NCBI GenBank assembly: GCA_012934845.2
Contig: WNNJ02003406.1
Span: 1-64,000, forward strand
Direction of reading: 5' to 3'
Source: Pomphorhynchus laevis
Taxonomy: Eukaryota; Acanthocephala; Palaeacanthocephala; Echinorhynchida; Pomphorhynchidae
Length of the DNA: 64,000 nt
The notes beneath the pieces are model-generated. The model saw nothing but the letters and a program-made list of their open reading frames with translations, had not been told where the DNA came from and did not search any database. Shown here piece by piece: positions 11,731 to 23,640 of this stretch (within the stretch, counting starts at the first letter, position 1; each line of letters starts with the position of its first letter). A program made the position numbers and the translations under genes.

Positions 11731-12870
11731 TACCTTCAAAATATAAAAATTAATTTGTATTTTTGTTAGTTCTGTACAAAAATTAAAATCATAATCTTTG
11801 ATCAATTCTTATAAAATGTTATATTTTTATTTAATGTTTTCGTTGATTTTAATCTAAAACTAAAATCTTAGTCTTATGATCAATTTTCATATTAATTTTT
11901 ATTTTTATAACAAGATAATTGTATAAAAATACGGTATTCTTTAATATTTAAAACTGAATTTTAGGTTTTATATTCAAGGTATATTCGCAGCCTCTTTTAA
12001 TGTGCATAGTGCATTTATAAATGGTGTAAAATAAATATTTATTTCAATTTTATCTATTTTTTATGAATTTTTAAAATGATGTGATTACCGAGATCGAACA
12101 AATGCCCGGTTATATATAATATATATTATAATATATTATATATAATATGATTTATCATTTAAACCGCATGTTGTGATTCTTTTTCTACATAGATTCTATG
12201 TAATAATTCCATATTTTAATTATTTAAACAACAAATATTTAGGATGTTTTTTGAACAAAACTAGTTGCGACAAAAGTTTCGTCATCTACTCGCATTCGAT
12301 GTAATAATTTTATATTTTAATTATTTAAACAACAAATATTTATAATGTTTTTTGAACCGAACTAATTTTGACAAAAGCTTTAGTCAGTTGTCGAATACAC
12401 ATTATGTGTACAGACTGTGTATAACATTTACAACATTAATTTTAAAATCGACCAATTGTAGTAGCTCAGGCTACTAAAATTTGCCTTCAAGCTATTTACC
12501 ATAAGCTGAAATACAGGAGATAATATTTATAGTCTAATATTTATAACAAATGCTCTGGAAATGGGGAAGAAGATAAGTGTGCATTATATATTCTGTGTGA
12601 TGTACTGTTGTGATTGATACTAAGTTGTCACCTTAATCTGCAAAGTGGAGGAAAATGGCCTTTTATAGCCAATCATTTATAAAATTTTCGGTATCTTTTT
12701 TATTTGATATATTATTATTCTGTCACCACCAGTTGAGCAAAAAGTTTGTTAGTAGATGGGATCGAAAACAATTAAATTAATTACATACATACTTCAAAAA
12801 AGCATTAATCCAATTTAGATCGTTTAATAACCATAGAATGGTCGCTGTCTAGGCATTTATTAAACTGGTT
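11731..12870. other. AT-rich stretch with one tandem duplication
   Basis: No genes recognised. The only clear structure is the duplication at 12192-12387 listed separately. Confidence 0.5.
12192..12387. repeat. 98-bp tandem duplication
   Basis: Two adjacent copies share ATTTTAATTATTTAAACAAC and a following TGTTTTTTGAAC block. They are diverged by several substitutions, so this is an older local duplication. Confidence 0.8.
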
Positions 12871-12962
12871 CACAATAGATGAGCAGACTGTTGACGGCGG
12901 ACGTTTGCTCCAAAGTTCAACAATACCCTTAGATAGCTGGCATGTCCGGGTGTCAGGATTCG

Positions 12963-13100
12963 AGGGGTTTGCAGCATCAAACCCCTCAAATGATGCTGCA
13001 AACCTCTTATGTTTGCAGTATCAAATGGTTTTCTTCGTACAAATGGTTTTCTTTGAACCATTTGTACGAAGAAAACCATTTGATACTGCAAACATAAGAG
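12963..13100. repeat. Compound palindrome with perfect 45-bp arms
   Basis: The arms at 13004-13048 and 13056-13100 are perfect reverse complements around a 7-base loop. Just upstream, GGTTTGCAGCATCA and its complement form a second hairpin, overlapped by AGGGGTTT / AAACCCCT. The two hairpins share the TTTGCAG word. Perfect arms of this length imply recent origin or gene conversion between arms. A transcript would form a long double-stranded stem. Confidence 0.9.
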
Positions 13101-13169
13101 ATCCAATCAGTCCGTTACTTCTTTAGGCATTTATCTATCCTCGTTAGATAGTTTTGTAACTGATCTATC

Positions 13170-15290
13170 AATAATCTCAATATCCAGTAAATGCCGAACT
13201 CCGATTATTTACGTCGCTTATACAAATGTTCGTATAGTATCGAAGATTGACGAATTTCGGATCAGATTCTTTATATATAAACCTCAAATAATTGTTGTTA
13301 CTGAAACTTGGCTTCATCATGATATTGCTGATATTATGGTTGCTGTAATTCACGTGTTCCTGCCGTAGGCTACACCAATATTCACAGCTCAATCTCGAAC
13401 ATTGATGATGCTAGAATTTGGACGCATTCTGATTATACAGACTTTTTAGATGTTTCAAAGATGGCATTCTTGATAGCACAATATCAATTGTCGGTTATCA
13501 TTTGGTAGGTTCAGATATGTTCCCTCCTAAGAGAGATGGATGATAACCTCTTTATGTCCAGAAGAAGAACGTAATTAGCAATATCGTGTGATATTCGAAT
13601 ATGGAAGACACATGCGAGTGTCTTATATTTGACATAGTTATATCCACCTTTACATTTCGTTTGGAGTTTTTTATCGAACACCCAAATCTGCTATTTTAGA
13701 TAATGAACTGATGCACATTCTAGCTAGGCATGTAGTACGAACAATCACCCTTTCATTTCAGTTAATGATTTTAATTTACCGATCTTGGCGGTCGACGAAT
13801 AAGGCAACAACATTGCTCGTAACATTTCCCTGACGATAATAAGCTATGAGAGTTCTTAAGAGGTAACCTATGACTCGTTCAACAAGTATCCGCACCTACC
13901 ATGAAGTGCGCAGTAGCGGTGCCGGTGTTCAAAATTGGTGACCGCCGAATAGCTGACAACTATCAAGCTATAAGCCTTACAAATTATCTGGTCAAGGTAC
14001 TCGAAAAGATTATTTACGATCCCATGATCGAGCACTTTAGAATCTCAGGCCAACATAGCTCTATGCAACATTGCTTCACAAAAAACATTAGTGTCTTACG
14101 AACCTTTTGTCTGCAGGTGAAGCTTGGATTGAATCTACGTCCAGGGGAAATACAGCGCATGTTGTTATGTTCGATTTTAGTCGTGCGTTCGACTGTGTTT
14201 CCCATAGTCCTCTCATCCAAATAGTGGCGGAATATGGCATTAATAGCCTAGTTGTATAATGGAATAGTGATTTCCTATCTAATAAATCTTTGCGAGTACG
14301 AATTGGTAGTATATTATTCTCGCCACGTATCATTACGTCAGGAGTTCATCAGGGTACTTTCCTATGACCTTTATTGTTTAACATGTTCATGAGCAATCTA
14401 CTAACTTAAATGCACTGTCCTTGTTTAGCTTTAGCTGACGATATGAAAATATGGTGTGAGGCCCAATCTGAAGAATACTAGATCCGCTTACAGCGTGATA
14501 TTTATAGGATTCACACGTGGAGTGTTAACACTGGCCTAGTATTAAACATTTCGACTTGCTCACACACACGGCTCGGTAGTTCCTATGTTTCTTCCTTGTA
14601 CAGTGTCGGGTCCTATAGAATTAGTTCGACTAATCAAATTCATGATCTTAGTATACTTTTGCAATCGACACTAAAAACTAGAATGGACACTGATATACGC
14701 TGCAGTTCGGCAAGAAAGATGATTTATCTGATTAAAAACATTTTTTGTTGATATCTACACTCTGCTTTGTTTGACTATACAACGCGCTAGTTCATCATCA
14801 CATCGAATATGCTATCCAAGCGTCGTTCCCTACCACAGCAGGTGACATTGGAGATATAGATAAAATTCTACGGCGTAGCAAACTAATTCGAGGAGGTGAA
14901 AGGATGAGTTATAATGATTGATTAACTTCAATGGTTATGATGTCAGTGCAAGCCATACTACTAGTTCTGGATCTGCTCGCGATATTGCATATAGTTAAGG
15001 AGATTGATATCCAAGCTACTGTGTTGCAATGATGCCCGACAAAGTCACAGGGGCCATTCACTCATGTTGCGCACAAGGCAAATTGGAAGGTCCACAATGG
15101 TATCGCGATTGTCATGCAGAGCGTTAAAGTTGTGGAACTCTACCATATGACATAGTGGCTGCATCATCATTAAGACAATTCAAGAATTTGGTCAACAGTT
15201 GGATAATACATACGGATCAAGACAACATAGAAAACTTTATCCTTAGCTTGCTCGTTACTGATATTTTGCTTTTTTATTGTGTTGTACAAT
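13170..15290 (+). mobile_element. CR1/Jockey-type LINE ORF2 remnant
   Basis: An endonuclease start is visible near 13200-13320 (YTNVRIVSKIDEFRI, IIVVTETWLHHDI), and an endonuclease DFNLP motif near 13768. The RT follows: VFKIGDRRIADNYQAISLTN near 13925, motif A MFDFSRAFDCVSHSPL near 14165-14215, motif B SGVHQGTFL then PLLFNMF near 14340, motif C LADDM near 14430 (usual YADD with Tyr to Leu). The C-terminal block LPYDIVAASSLRQFKNLVNSWI is near 15140-15210. Part of the region between endonuclease and RT is missing, and stops and frame changes are numerous. A dead copy. Confidence 0.85.
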
Positions 15291-15329
15291 GAGCACAGGC
15301 AGAACGGTTTTTTTGGTCAAAGCCCTATA

Positions 15330-17660
15330 TGCATAATAATTAGGATTATGAATGCTCTGGATTTATTTTATCTAAAGCTCCTATAGGAGTTAGTGATCAG
15401 TGTATTGCTTTCTCACTTCTCAGAAATTCCAAATAATAATTTTGACGAAGTCGAAACAGATCTTCTAAAATTGTCGGTATCGTGTTGATCAGTGTAAACT
15501 TCTTCAGGTAGCACCAACTATGAACTTTGTAGACGCTAGTGACGATGTTGAAGATCGTTGGAAGGTTTTCCGTTCAGCATCGAATGAAATAATAGAAAAA
15601 TACGTCCCCATCAAGATCGTACATAAAAATGAAAAAGTAAAATATCTGTGGTTTAATCGAGAGCTAATATCAGCACTGAAACGAAGAAACCGACGGTGTA
15701 AGATCCAAGGATATTAGGAATACATCAATTGTCGCAACGTTTTCGAAAAGCTTAAAACCAAATAAATTAACCTACGAAATGATAATAGTTGAGAACTTTT
15801 ATAGTGTATAGAAGCGATTTTGGGCTCACATACGTCGAACTTCCAGGACAATTCCTCCTGCAATTTCGTCTCTTCGTATTAATGATGACTTTGCCAGATC
15901 GCAACAAACTGTAGTCGACATGTGTGCGTCAACTTTTCAACTCGTGACTAGTAACATAGAAACTAGCCAGCCATTTTTGTGTAACACATTACTGCCGAAG
16001 ATGTTTATAGTGTTGCTTTCATTAAAACATTCGTCACTGGTTCGGACGGATTGCATTCCCAGATACTAAGGATATTATCTTAATTCACTCCCTCACCGCT
16101 AGCTTATTTATTTCAGCTATCACTTGTAAAATCAATTATCCCGTTAGATTAAAAAACACCCATTATAGTGTCAATACACAAAAGTGGAGATCGTCACAAT
16201 TTCGGAAATTATAAACCAATGTTATACAAGTGTTGTCTGTAAAATGTTGAGCACATATTGCATCGGCGACTACTATCATATCTTGAATCATCTAAATTGA
16301 TAGATAATTCGCAGAATGGTTTTCGTCCTGAACGCTCTTGCATGTATAATCTTTTATGTGCGTGCGAAGCATGGGTTGATACAGTTGCACAGGTAATACC
16401 GTTGATGTCATGTATTTTGACTTCAGTAGGTCCTTTGGTATGGTGCCTAACAATATGTTGATTGAGTTTTTTGCAGAGTAAGGAATTGAAATTCCTATTA
16501 TACGATCGATTCACGCTTTCTTAAACGATCGTTCTTTCGGAGTTCGTGTTGGTAATTGTCTCTCTAAATCGTTAAGTTTGTCAATGGGTATTCCTCAGGA
16601 ATCGGTCTTGGGTCAGTTATTATTCGTAATATTTTTAAATTTGCTAATTTCTTTAAAATGTAAAAGCATTCGGGAATGATCATTTATGATCATTCGGGAT
16701 TATGATCATTTAGAGCATTCGGGAATGATCATTCGCAAATTAGCATAGCGAATGATCTTAAAATATAGAGTCATAACCAGCAATTTCGTGTAACTCATTA
16801 CTGCCGAAGATGTTTATAGTGCTGCTTTCATTAAAACATTCGTCACTTGTTCGGACGAATTGCATTCATATTTGGTTAATAGTAGAGCGAACTTACTGGA
16901 ATCATGATTAACACTACTAAATATGTCCACATCAGATTTGGTCGTAGTAATTTACCAAATGATTATTCTGTTGGTGGTGAGGTTATTCCCACAAATTAGT
17001 ATACAATGAACCTTTTGAATATTGGTTCATAATTCGTTCAGAAACGGCATAAATACTGATAATATATGCAACATGACAAGGAAAAGTATTTACATGATCA
17101 AAAATACCTTTAGTTCGCTTCCGCTATTTCAGTTGTCACTTTTATATAATACGTTGATCATACCGGTCATTGAGTATGCCTTGCCGGCGATTTTTCCTTC
17201 AACACGTGGTGAAATTAATTGGAAAAGATTCTTTGCTGATTTTCTAAGCTATGTTCAGGTCTTCGAAGTGTACACTACTATGATAAACTAAAGCATCTAA
17301 ATATCACTTCGGTTTACATAATACATGTGCATAATCATTTATTGCAGTTATGGCGAGTGATCTATGCCTTCCATGGTAATCCTCCGGAATCTTTGATTCT
17401 AAATGATCGTCCGAATCATCGAGGTCACTCTTCATCAGTTGTCGTTCAGTTACGTAGGAACTGCTCTAGATACTTTCGGTTATTACACAGAGCGATCAAC
17501 CTATGGAATCGTTAGCCGAATTCGATTGTGTCTGCAACACATTATAAAGCATTTCAGAGCGCGCTGAGCATTGGATAAAAAGAGAAGACATAACGGAAGA
17601 ACTATACAAGTATATTTGACAAATACCATTATTGAACTATTTTCTGTTCATTTTTCTTTT
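15330..17660 (+). mobile_element. CR1/Jockey-type LINE, two overlapping broken copies
   Basis: An endonuclease end (APIGVSDQCIAFSLLRNSK, near 15375-15430) leads into a linker (FVDASDDVEDRW, YLWFNRELISALKRRNR) and the RT: CKMLEH, LLSYLESSKLIDNSQNGFRP near 16265-16330, motif A MYFDFSRSFGMVPNNML near 16410, motif B MGIPQESVLGQLLF near 16580. A block of about 88 bp at 15971-16058 is repeated at 16783-16870, after which the RT thumb and C-terminus follow (YNTLIIPVIEYALPAIFP near 17150-17200; SSSVVVQLRRNCSRYFRLLHRAINLWN near 17430-17515). The duplication suggests two copies, or one copy with an internal repeat. Non-functional. Confidence 0.85.
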
Positions 17661-17904
17661 TTATTTGGGAGCAGGCAAAATGTCCCTTTTCAGGTGTCCT
17701 AGTCTTGTATTAAATGATAATATGGAGACCGTTCAAGTGAGGTAAATCTCGAAGGCGTAGCAAATTTTTAAGAGGATGGATCATGTCGTTAAGTATATGT
17801 AATGCAAGGATCAAATCTACACGATCACGTATATATCGTAATGTGGGAACTTCAAGAACATTTTGCCTTAAAACGTACAAAATATTTTTTTATTTTTTAA
17901 TAAT

Positions 17905-17985
17905 AATAATTTATTTAATGTGGCAAATGCGTGCCAGCTGCACGCTTACAAGTCCACTAACTAACAAAAGACAGCAAAAATCAAA
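17905..17985 (-). mobile_element. L2/CR1-like LINE 3' end
   Basis: On the minus strand the family hairpin GCGTGC / GCACGC (17929-17945) is followed by ATTTGCCACATTAAATAAAT and TAA repeats, the 3' tail. It is nearly identical to 18262-18345, so the two flank an RT fragment. Confidence 0.75.
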
Positions 17986-17989
17986 TAGC

Positions 17990-18215
17990 AATTGCTTAAG
18001 ATGTAATTACCTTCTAAATTACCGCTAATGCGTCTGCATATTAGTTTTAACAACACCTTGCAAGAGACGCAGGTTAGACTAATTGAGCGATAATTTTCAG
18101 GTAATTTTCCAATCCAAAAGAAATTGTTTCTTTTTGATGGAGTTAGAGAAAATTGCATATAAAGGATCAACAATAATTGGAGCAAGTTCGCGAAGAAGGA
18201 AAGGTGGGATATCAT
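17990..18215 (-). mobile_element. LINE RT fragment between two 3' ends
   Basis: Minus-strand reading contains LPENYRSISLTCVSCKVLLK, the conserved finger block of CR1/Jockey-type RTs (NYRPISLTS...CKxLE). It sits between two copies of the L2-like 3' end, which suggests an internally deleted or chimeric insertion. No catalytic motif remains. Confidence 0.7.
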
Positions 18216-18261
18216 CAGTTCCAGCAGTGAGTGAGCGTGGTAGTTTGGTTAGCTTTATTAT

Positions 18262-18345
18262 TAATAATTTATTTAATGTGACAAATGCGTGCCAGCTGCA
18301 CGCTTACAAGTCCACGAACTAACAAAATACAGCAAAACTCCAGCA
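18262..18345 (-). mobile_element. L2/CR1-like LINE 3' end, second copy
   Basis: Same 3' hairpin and AT-rich tail as 17905-17985, in the same orientation. Both also share a CGTGGACTTG or AGTGGACTTG lead-in on the minus strand. Confidence 0.75.
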
Positions 18346-18349
18346 GATA

Positions 18350-20520
18350 AATTAGTTAAATTGTTTAAATGGGATCGGATTTGGAGTTTGAAGCATTGCA
18401 TGGAGGTTGATTGTAGTATATGAATGGGCAGGTGGTTTCACGATTTTCCTACAATGAGTTCAGCTTTATTACATGTGTACGACGTGTTCATTTGGAGGTT
18501 ATCCAAACACCGAGGTCGTTATACCTAAAAACAAGATCAATCTCGACGCTGTTGAGCCAATAACGTGTATAAACGAAAAGCTTGCTTTTGGAAACATGCA
18601 TGAATACGCATTTGCTTATGTTAATTTCCAGCATACACGATTGAACCCAACTATATACGGTATATATGTCCCGTTGGAGTACCTGAACATCAGAAGATCA
18701 ATGAATGCAGTGCCAAATTTCTAAGTCGTCCGCTACAGCAGTGATGGAGAATAAAAAACAGGAAGCTCATTAAATGAGCTACCTGTCTACATTTTATGTA
18801 GACAATAGCATATATAGACACAAACTTTCGGTCTACATTATATATACACCAATGTTTGCTCATTTTCATGCCAATATTTCATGACTCTTTAATTACAATC
18901 TCAAATGAAAATGAACGCTTGTTTATTAGTAAAGCCAAGGTCGATGATGACACTTTTAGATAAACAAAAGAATCGTTTCAAGGAGATTCATTTGTTTTTA
19001 TTGATACCCTTGAAATCGGCAACGATCAGATCCTGGCATATTCTGATAAGCCGTATGCAATCCAGCCGTAAAAACAGTGATGAGCTATACGGATAAACCG
19101 TACATCAGTGATGTAGAAGATAAAATAGTAGGTAGCTCATTAATGTATAAGCTAAACAAAATTGGGTCAAAAATAGTACTTTGTAGAACACAAGCTGTGA
19201 TTGGGGTAAGAGCTAGAGAGTAAATCATGATCACGTATGGAATAATGGCTAGCGAATAGGAATGCTCTAATCCAACGAACAATACAAGCATCTAAATCAA
19301 CAGCCTCTAATTTCCTCGATGAGTAAATCGTGTGAAACGGTATTGAATGCTTTTGAAAAATCACAAAAGAATACATCTATGGTGGGGCAGTCATCAATAC
19401 TCCTAGACCAGACATCTTGAGCGTATAATAGATTGGGCATCGTGGAGTAACCTTTGCGAAAACCATGTTGTGCGGGAACAATGATATTACGCTCATCAAA
19501 ATATGCTTGCATTTTGCGAATACTTTTACGTCTAAGAAGCTTACAATACATAGAGGTTAAACCAGGACCGGATTAATTTCGACATTCTAGACGTAATACC
19601 CAGAAAGAACTTCACTGGGAGTGAGAAATACAGTAAATAGATTTGATGGCAAATGCTTTGAATCTAGTAAATATGTCGGTTGATGACAATAAAATTTTTA
19701 CAGTGTAAACCGTAACGTAAATCTCCGCAATTTCTTTCACATCATAAGTAATTAGACCATCTGAGTTAAATATACACTTTATTTCTGTCATATAATTGGC
19801 GCGGCGTTTAGAGCATAAGCGAAAAACGATCTAAGATCATAACGACATATTGATATTAAGCGTTTCTCGAAAAGAAATATTTTGCGATGCTTTTAAGCAA
19901 AGTGGCATGATTTCTCACAGTTCGATATTTACAAAACTACCCATACCACATTTAAAGTTAATGGTAATCAATAAGTCACGATCGAACCAAGGAGGTATAG
20001 ACCGTCGAATTTGTTTCTACAAAGCGGTGATAATCGATTTAACGAGATTTTAATTGTATCACAAAAATATTGCAGGCGTATTCCACATTGTAGATAAATG
20101 CATCAGACAATGTAACATTGTTCAAATAACGTTTCATACTATCAAAATCGCTCATGTACATATTCAGTTTACGTTACACGGGAGAATAAAACGGACAAGA
20201 TTCTACATCAATATTAACATGCATAACGGCATGATCGAAGTGTTTGAGCCAATAATCATAAAAGACATTACTCCCAAGACGCGAAGGCATAGTGAAACAG
20301 GCCACGTAATGAAAAGGATAATGCTGATAATCTTGTGAAATTTATTCATTCTTGTGTTGACATAAGCGTGTTACAGGTATTGATAAGGTCAATGGTGTAT
20401 TTATCACTATTACTACAGGTATATGTGTTCCAGTCGACGCCAGTCGTGTTAAAGTCACCGAGCACGATAACTCTTCCAGATGAAGCAAATCTAGTCAAAT
20501 GACATGCAATTCATATTAAC
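18350..20520 (-). mobile_element. CR1/Jockey-type LINE ORF2 on minus strand
   Basis: Reading the minus strand from 20520 downward, an endonuclease motif VLGDFNTTGVDWNTYT lies at about 20410-20460. The RT follows: RRKSIRKMQAYFDERN, PAQHGFRKGYSTMPNLL at about 19430-19475, and motif A DVFFCDFSKAFNTVSHDLLI at about 19325-19385. Motif B (VLQSTIFDPILFSLYINELP) is near 19130-19200, and the motif C position reads MYG rather than YADD. Weak C-terminal similarity continues to about 18450. Plus-strand frames here are shadows. A dead copy with several frame breaks. Confidence 0.8.
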
Positions 20521-20629
20521 TGACATGTGAGTTATATTTTGTCAACAAAAATATTAATGGAAATTTTCGTATATTTCAACTACGTTCAAAAATCTTCTGG
20601 CGACTTGTTTCTCTTAATCATCTCCTTCT

Positions 20630-23600
20630 CGCCTAATAATAAAGCAAAACGATATTTTCGTCTAGCTCTTCTTAACACCCGTTCAATTCTTCACAAAATT
20701 GACTTACTTCTCGATCTCTACTCATAACAATCACTAGATCTTTTATGTCTCACTGAATTCTGGCATAATGCTTCTAACGACCTTGCAATCCGTAATTTAC
20801 GTTCTTTCGGATTTCCTTTTGTTGAGTTTGCTCGCCCCCATTGAATCAACAAAATCAACTACTTATTCTAATCATGTCAGAATCGTCCCCATCACTCGTA
20901 TCCTTTCGTCTCTCGAAAAAATCGATTTCATCTTGCACTACTACATTTGAATTGATCCTTTGTAAATTTCATTTCGTTTTCCTATTCAGCTTGTAATCAT
21001 CTATCGGCCTTTTTCATATTCACCGTCTTGTCAATTTTTCAATGAACTCTCCGATCTACTATCAAACCGTTCACTTTATTCTTTACCTTTAATTGTCCTT
21101 GGTGATTTCAACATCTGTTTAGATCGCCCTTCTGATTCAGATTCCGTAAAACTTGTAAGTCTTCTGTCCGATTTTAGTATACATTTACTAACAAAACTCC
21201 CCACCCATATTCTTTATGACCCTCTTGATATTATCACTTCGCTTTTCCCAATAGTCTCATTGCATACGTTTCCTCTACAATCTCAGATCTTGGTTTTCAG
21301 ATCATTTTTATCACTGTTGATATAACTATCATGTTCACTATTGTTCACACCTCTTCTACTTTATGTCGACTATAGCAATTCCTCGACTTTACTCTCTTGC
21401 GTTTCGCTATTATTAACCCTCTCTTGTCGCATTCTGCAAATTTTTTATTAGCTGATAGTCTATCCACACCTTTTACCAATGCGCTCTCTTGCATATTCGA
21501 TTTTATTTTACCTCGCCAGTCCCGAATTACTAAACAGACCTCGTGTGCCCTAGGGTTCGACCATGACTGTTAAATTTCTAACCGCATTCTACGTCATCGA
21601 TCACACTTATATCTTTAGTCATCGTGCTCATTATATAAATCTTCGACGCTCCCATCACTCACTTGTACGTGACAAATGTAAACTTTTTTGGCAAAACAAG
21701 ATGGCATCATCATCTGATCAAAAGTATACTTGGAGAACCTTTAATTCTCTTCTTAGTCGCACTTCTAATGTTCACTCCATTTATCCCCACGAGTTCTCCT
21801 CTGTTTTTCAGTCAAAAATCACTACTATCATCTCCTCTGTCCATGTAAAAATCATCAATCCTCGTCTTTCTAATTTTGCAAATTTCTTCCTTAGCTATTC
21901 CCCTTCTTCCTGTTTCTTCTAGCGAAGTATCTAGGGTTCTCCTCTCTCTATGTCCAATATCTCTTCACCTACCGACCATATATCTACGTATGTTTTAAAT
22001 CTATTCATTCCATCATATCACTGTTCCTTACCACCCTTTTTAATTGTTCTATTTGTAGCTGCATTTTTTTCCGGAAAACTGGAAAGTAACCATCGCACAT
22101 CCTCTTCTAAAGACACCGCCCATCGTTCCTTTAATTTCATCTTCATACCACCCGATTTCTCTTTCGACCTTATCTAAACTCCTTGTGCGTCTTGTGTTAT
22201 ATCAAGCCAATCTATACCTTGTTTACTCAAATTTAAACCCCAATTTCTCAATCTGCCTTCCATTCTAATCATTCTACTGAACTTGTTTGTCCAACAGTTC
22301 TTAGTGATCATCTTCAAGCCCGCGATATGAAACTATGTAGTGACGTCATCCCTCTTGATCTGTTTTCTGCTTTTGATATTGTTTATCATTCTGTTTTTCT
22401 ATCTTGGCTTCGTCACGACTATGGTTTGAAAGTTCCTATCGTAGCCTGGTTCACATCTTATCTCTCCAAACACTATTTTAGTGTTCACTCAAACTTCTCT
22501 TCATCCATATCTTCTTCCATCTCGCACGTTGTTCCACAAGGCTCTGCTTTAGGTCCTCTTTTTTCACTCCTCTTTTCGGCTACTTGTTTTATATAACTCG
22601 TACCATAACTTTCATCTGATGCAATACACTACTCTCATGTGCATCATCTCTGCATTAACGACCTCGTTACTTCTTCCAGAAATTGTCTTATGTCTATCTC
22701 AAAACATCTTTCCCAAAATCATGTGGATCATCCCTCATCACCTCGACATAACTATACCTATTTTATCTGTTAATTTGATTATTCTCCCGATCGTTGGCAA
22801 TATGATTGTCTTAGGTTTTCACTTAAACAATCTCCTTTAACTCAAACCTTTTGTTCATGACAAAGTTCGTGATTCTTTCTTATTTCTTCGTAACCTCCTT
22901 CGCATTCGTAGACTTATAGACTTCCGCTCTTGTATCGTTCTTATATCGTCTCTCCTACTTCTCAGAATTGATAATTGCTTTAGCTTATTTGCCAACGCAT
23001 CAAATTCTGTGCTTTTACCTCTCCAACGTATCATAAACTCTGCTGCTCGTGTCTTTTGCGTTTTCGTCGCTTCGACCATATCTCCCATAAGCTTTCCGTT
23101 CTATCATGCTTCACAATTAATCTCTGTGTTGAATTTCGTTTGCGCATTGTTACCTTCGTCTTCTATTTTGTCACTCACCATCCTACTTACACCTTGGTTA
23201 TGTCGATGATTCACGTTCTGCCCTCTTGTCTCTGCAATCAAGTAATTCTCTACTTCACGTCCCTCAGCACAAACCAACTATGGCCTCCGCTCTTTTATCG
23301 TCGCTGCTCCACTCGTCTAGAATTCTTTGCCAGCATACGTTCGTTCTTCCTTGTCGCTTCCATTCTTCAAACAACCTCTACGTTCCTGACATGTGTTTCC
23401 TCCTCCACAATAAACATTCCCTCAACATCTTATCCAGTTCACAATTCTTCATACCTCTGTTACGAAGCCATTCAACTATTTTTTTGTCTCCCGACGCTTT
23501 GACACATTCCATTCATATATTTCCTTCCATTTCATCAACATTTTAATTTTATATTCTTGTGTTTTTTCATTTGTTTGTTCTTTTTCTTCTACGTAGGCTT

Positions 23601-23640
23601 GTAAGCACCCATAGGCGTGCATTTGTCACTATAAATAAAA
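20630..23640 (+). mobile_element. L2/CR1-like LINE, nearly full-length ORF2
   Basis: The endonuclease begins near 20655 (RLALLNTRSILHKIDLLLDL, then LDLLCLTEFWH). RT motif A is VIPLDLFSAFDIVYHSVFLSWL at 22350-22410, followed by VAWFTSYLS and motif B HVVPQGSALGPLFSLLF near 22530-22580, a layout typical of L2/CR1 elements. Motif C is not recognisable. A C-terminal block LQRIINSAARVF lies near 23020-23060, and the 3' end has GGCTTGTAAGC, an imperfect copy of the family hairpin and AATAAA (23596-23637). Coding strand is pyrimidine-rich. Frames shift many times, so the copy is inactive. Confidence 0.85.

Noticed and set aside
22855-23088. Arg-rich minus-strand frame
   Set aside because: Antisense shadow of the pyrimidine-rich L2/CR1-like ORF2.
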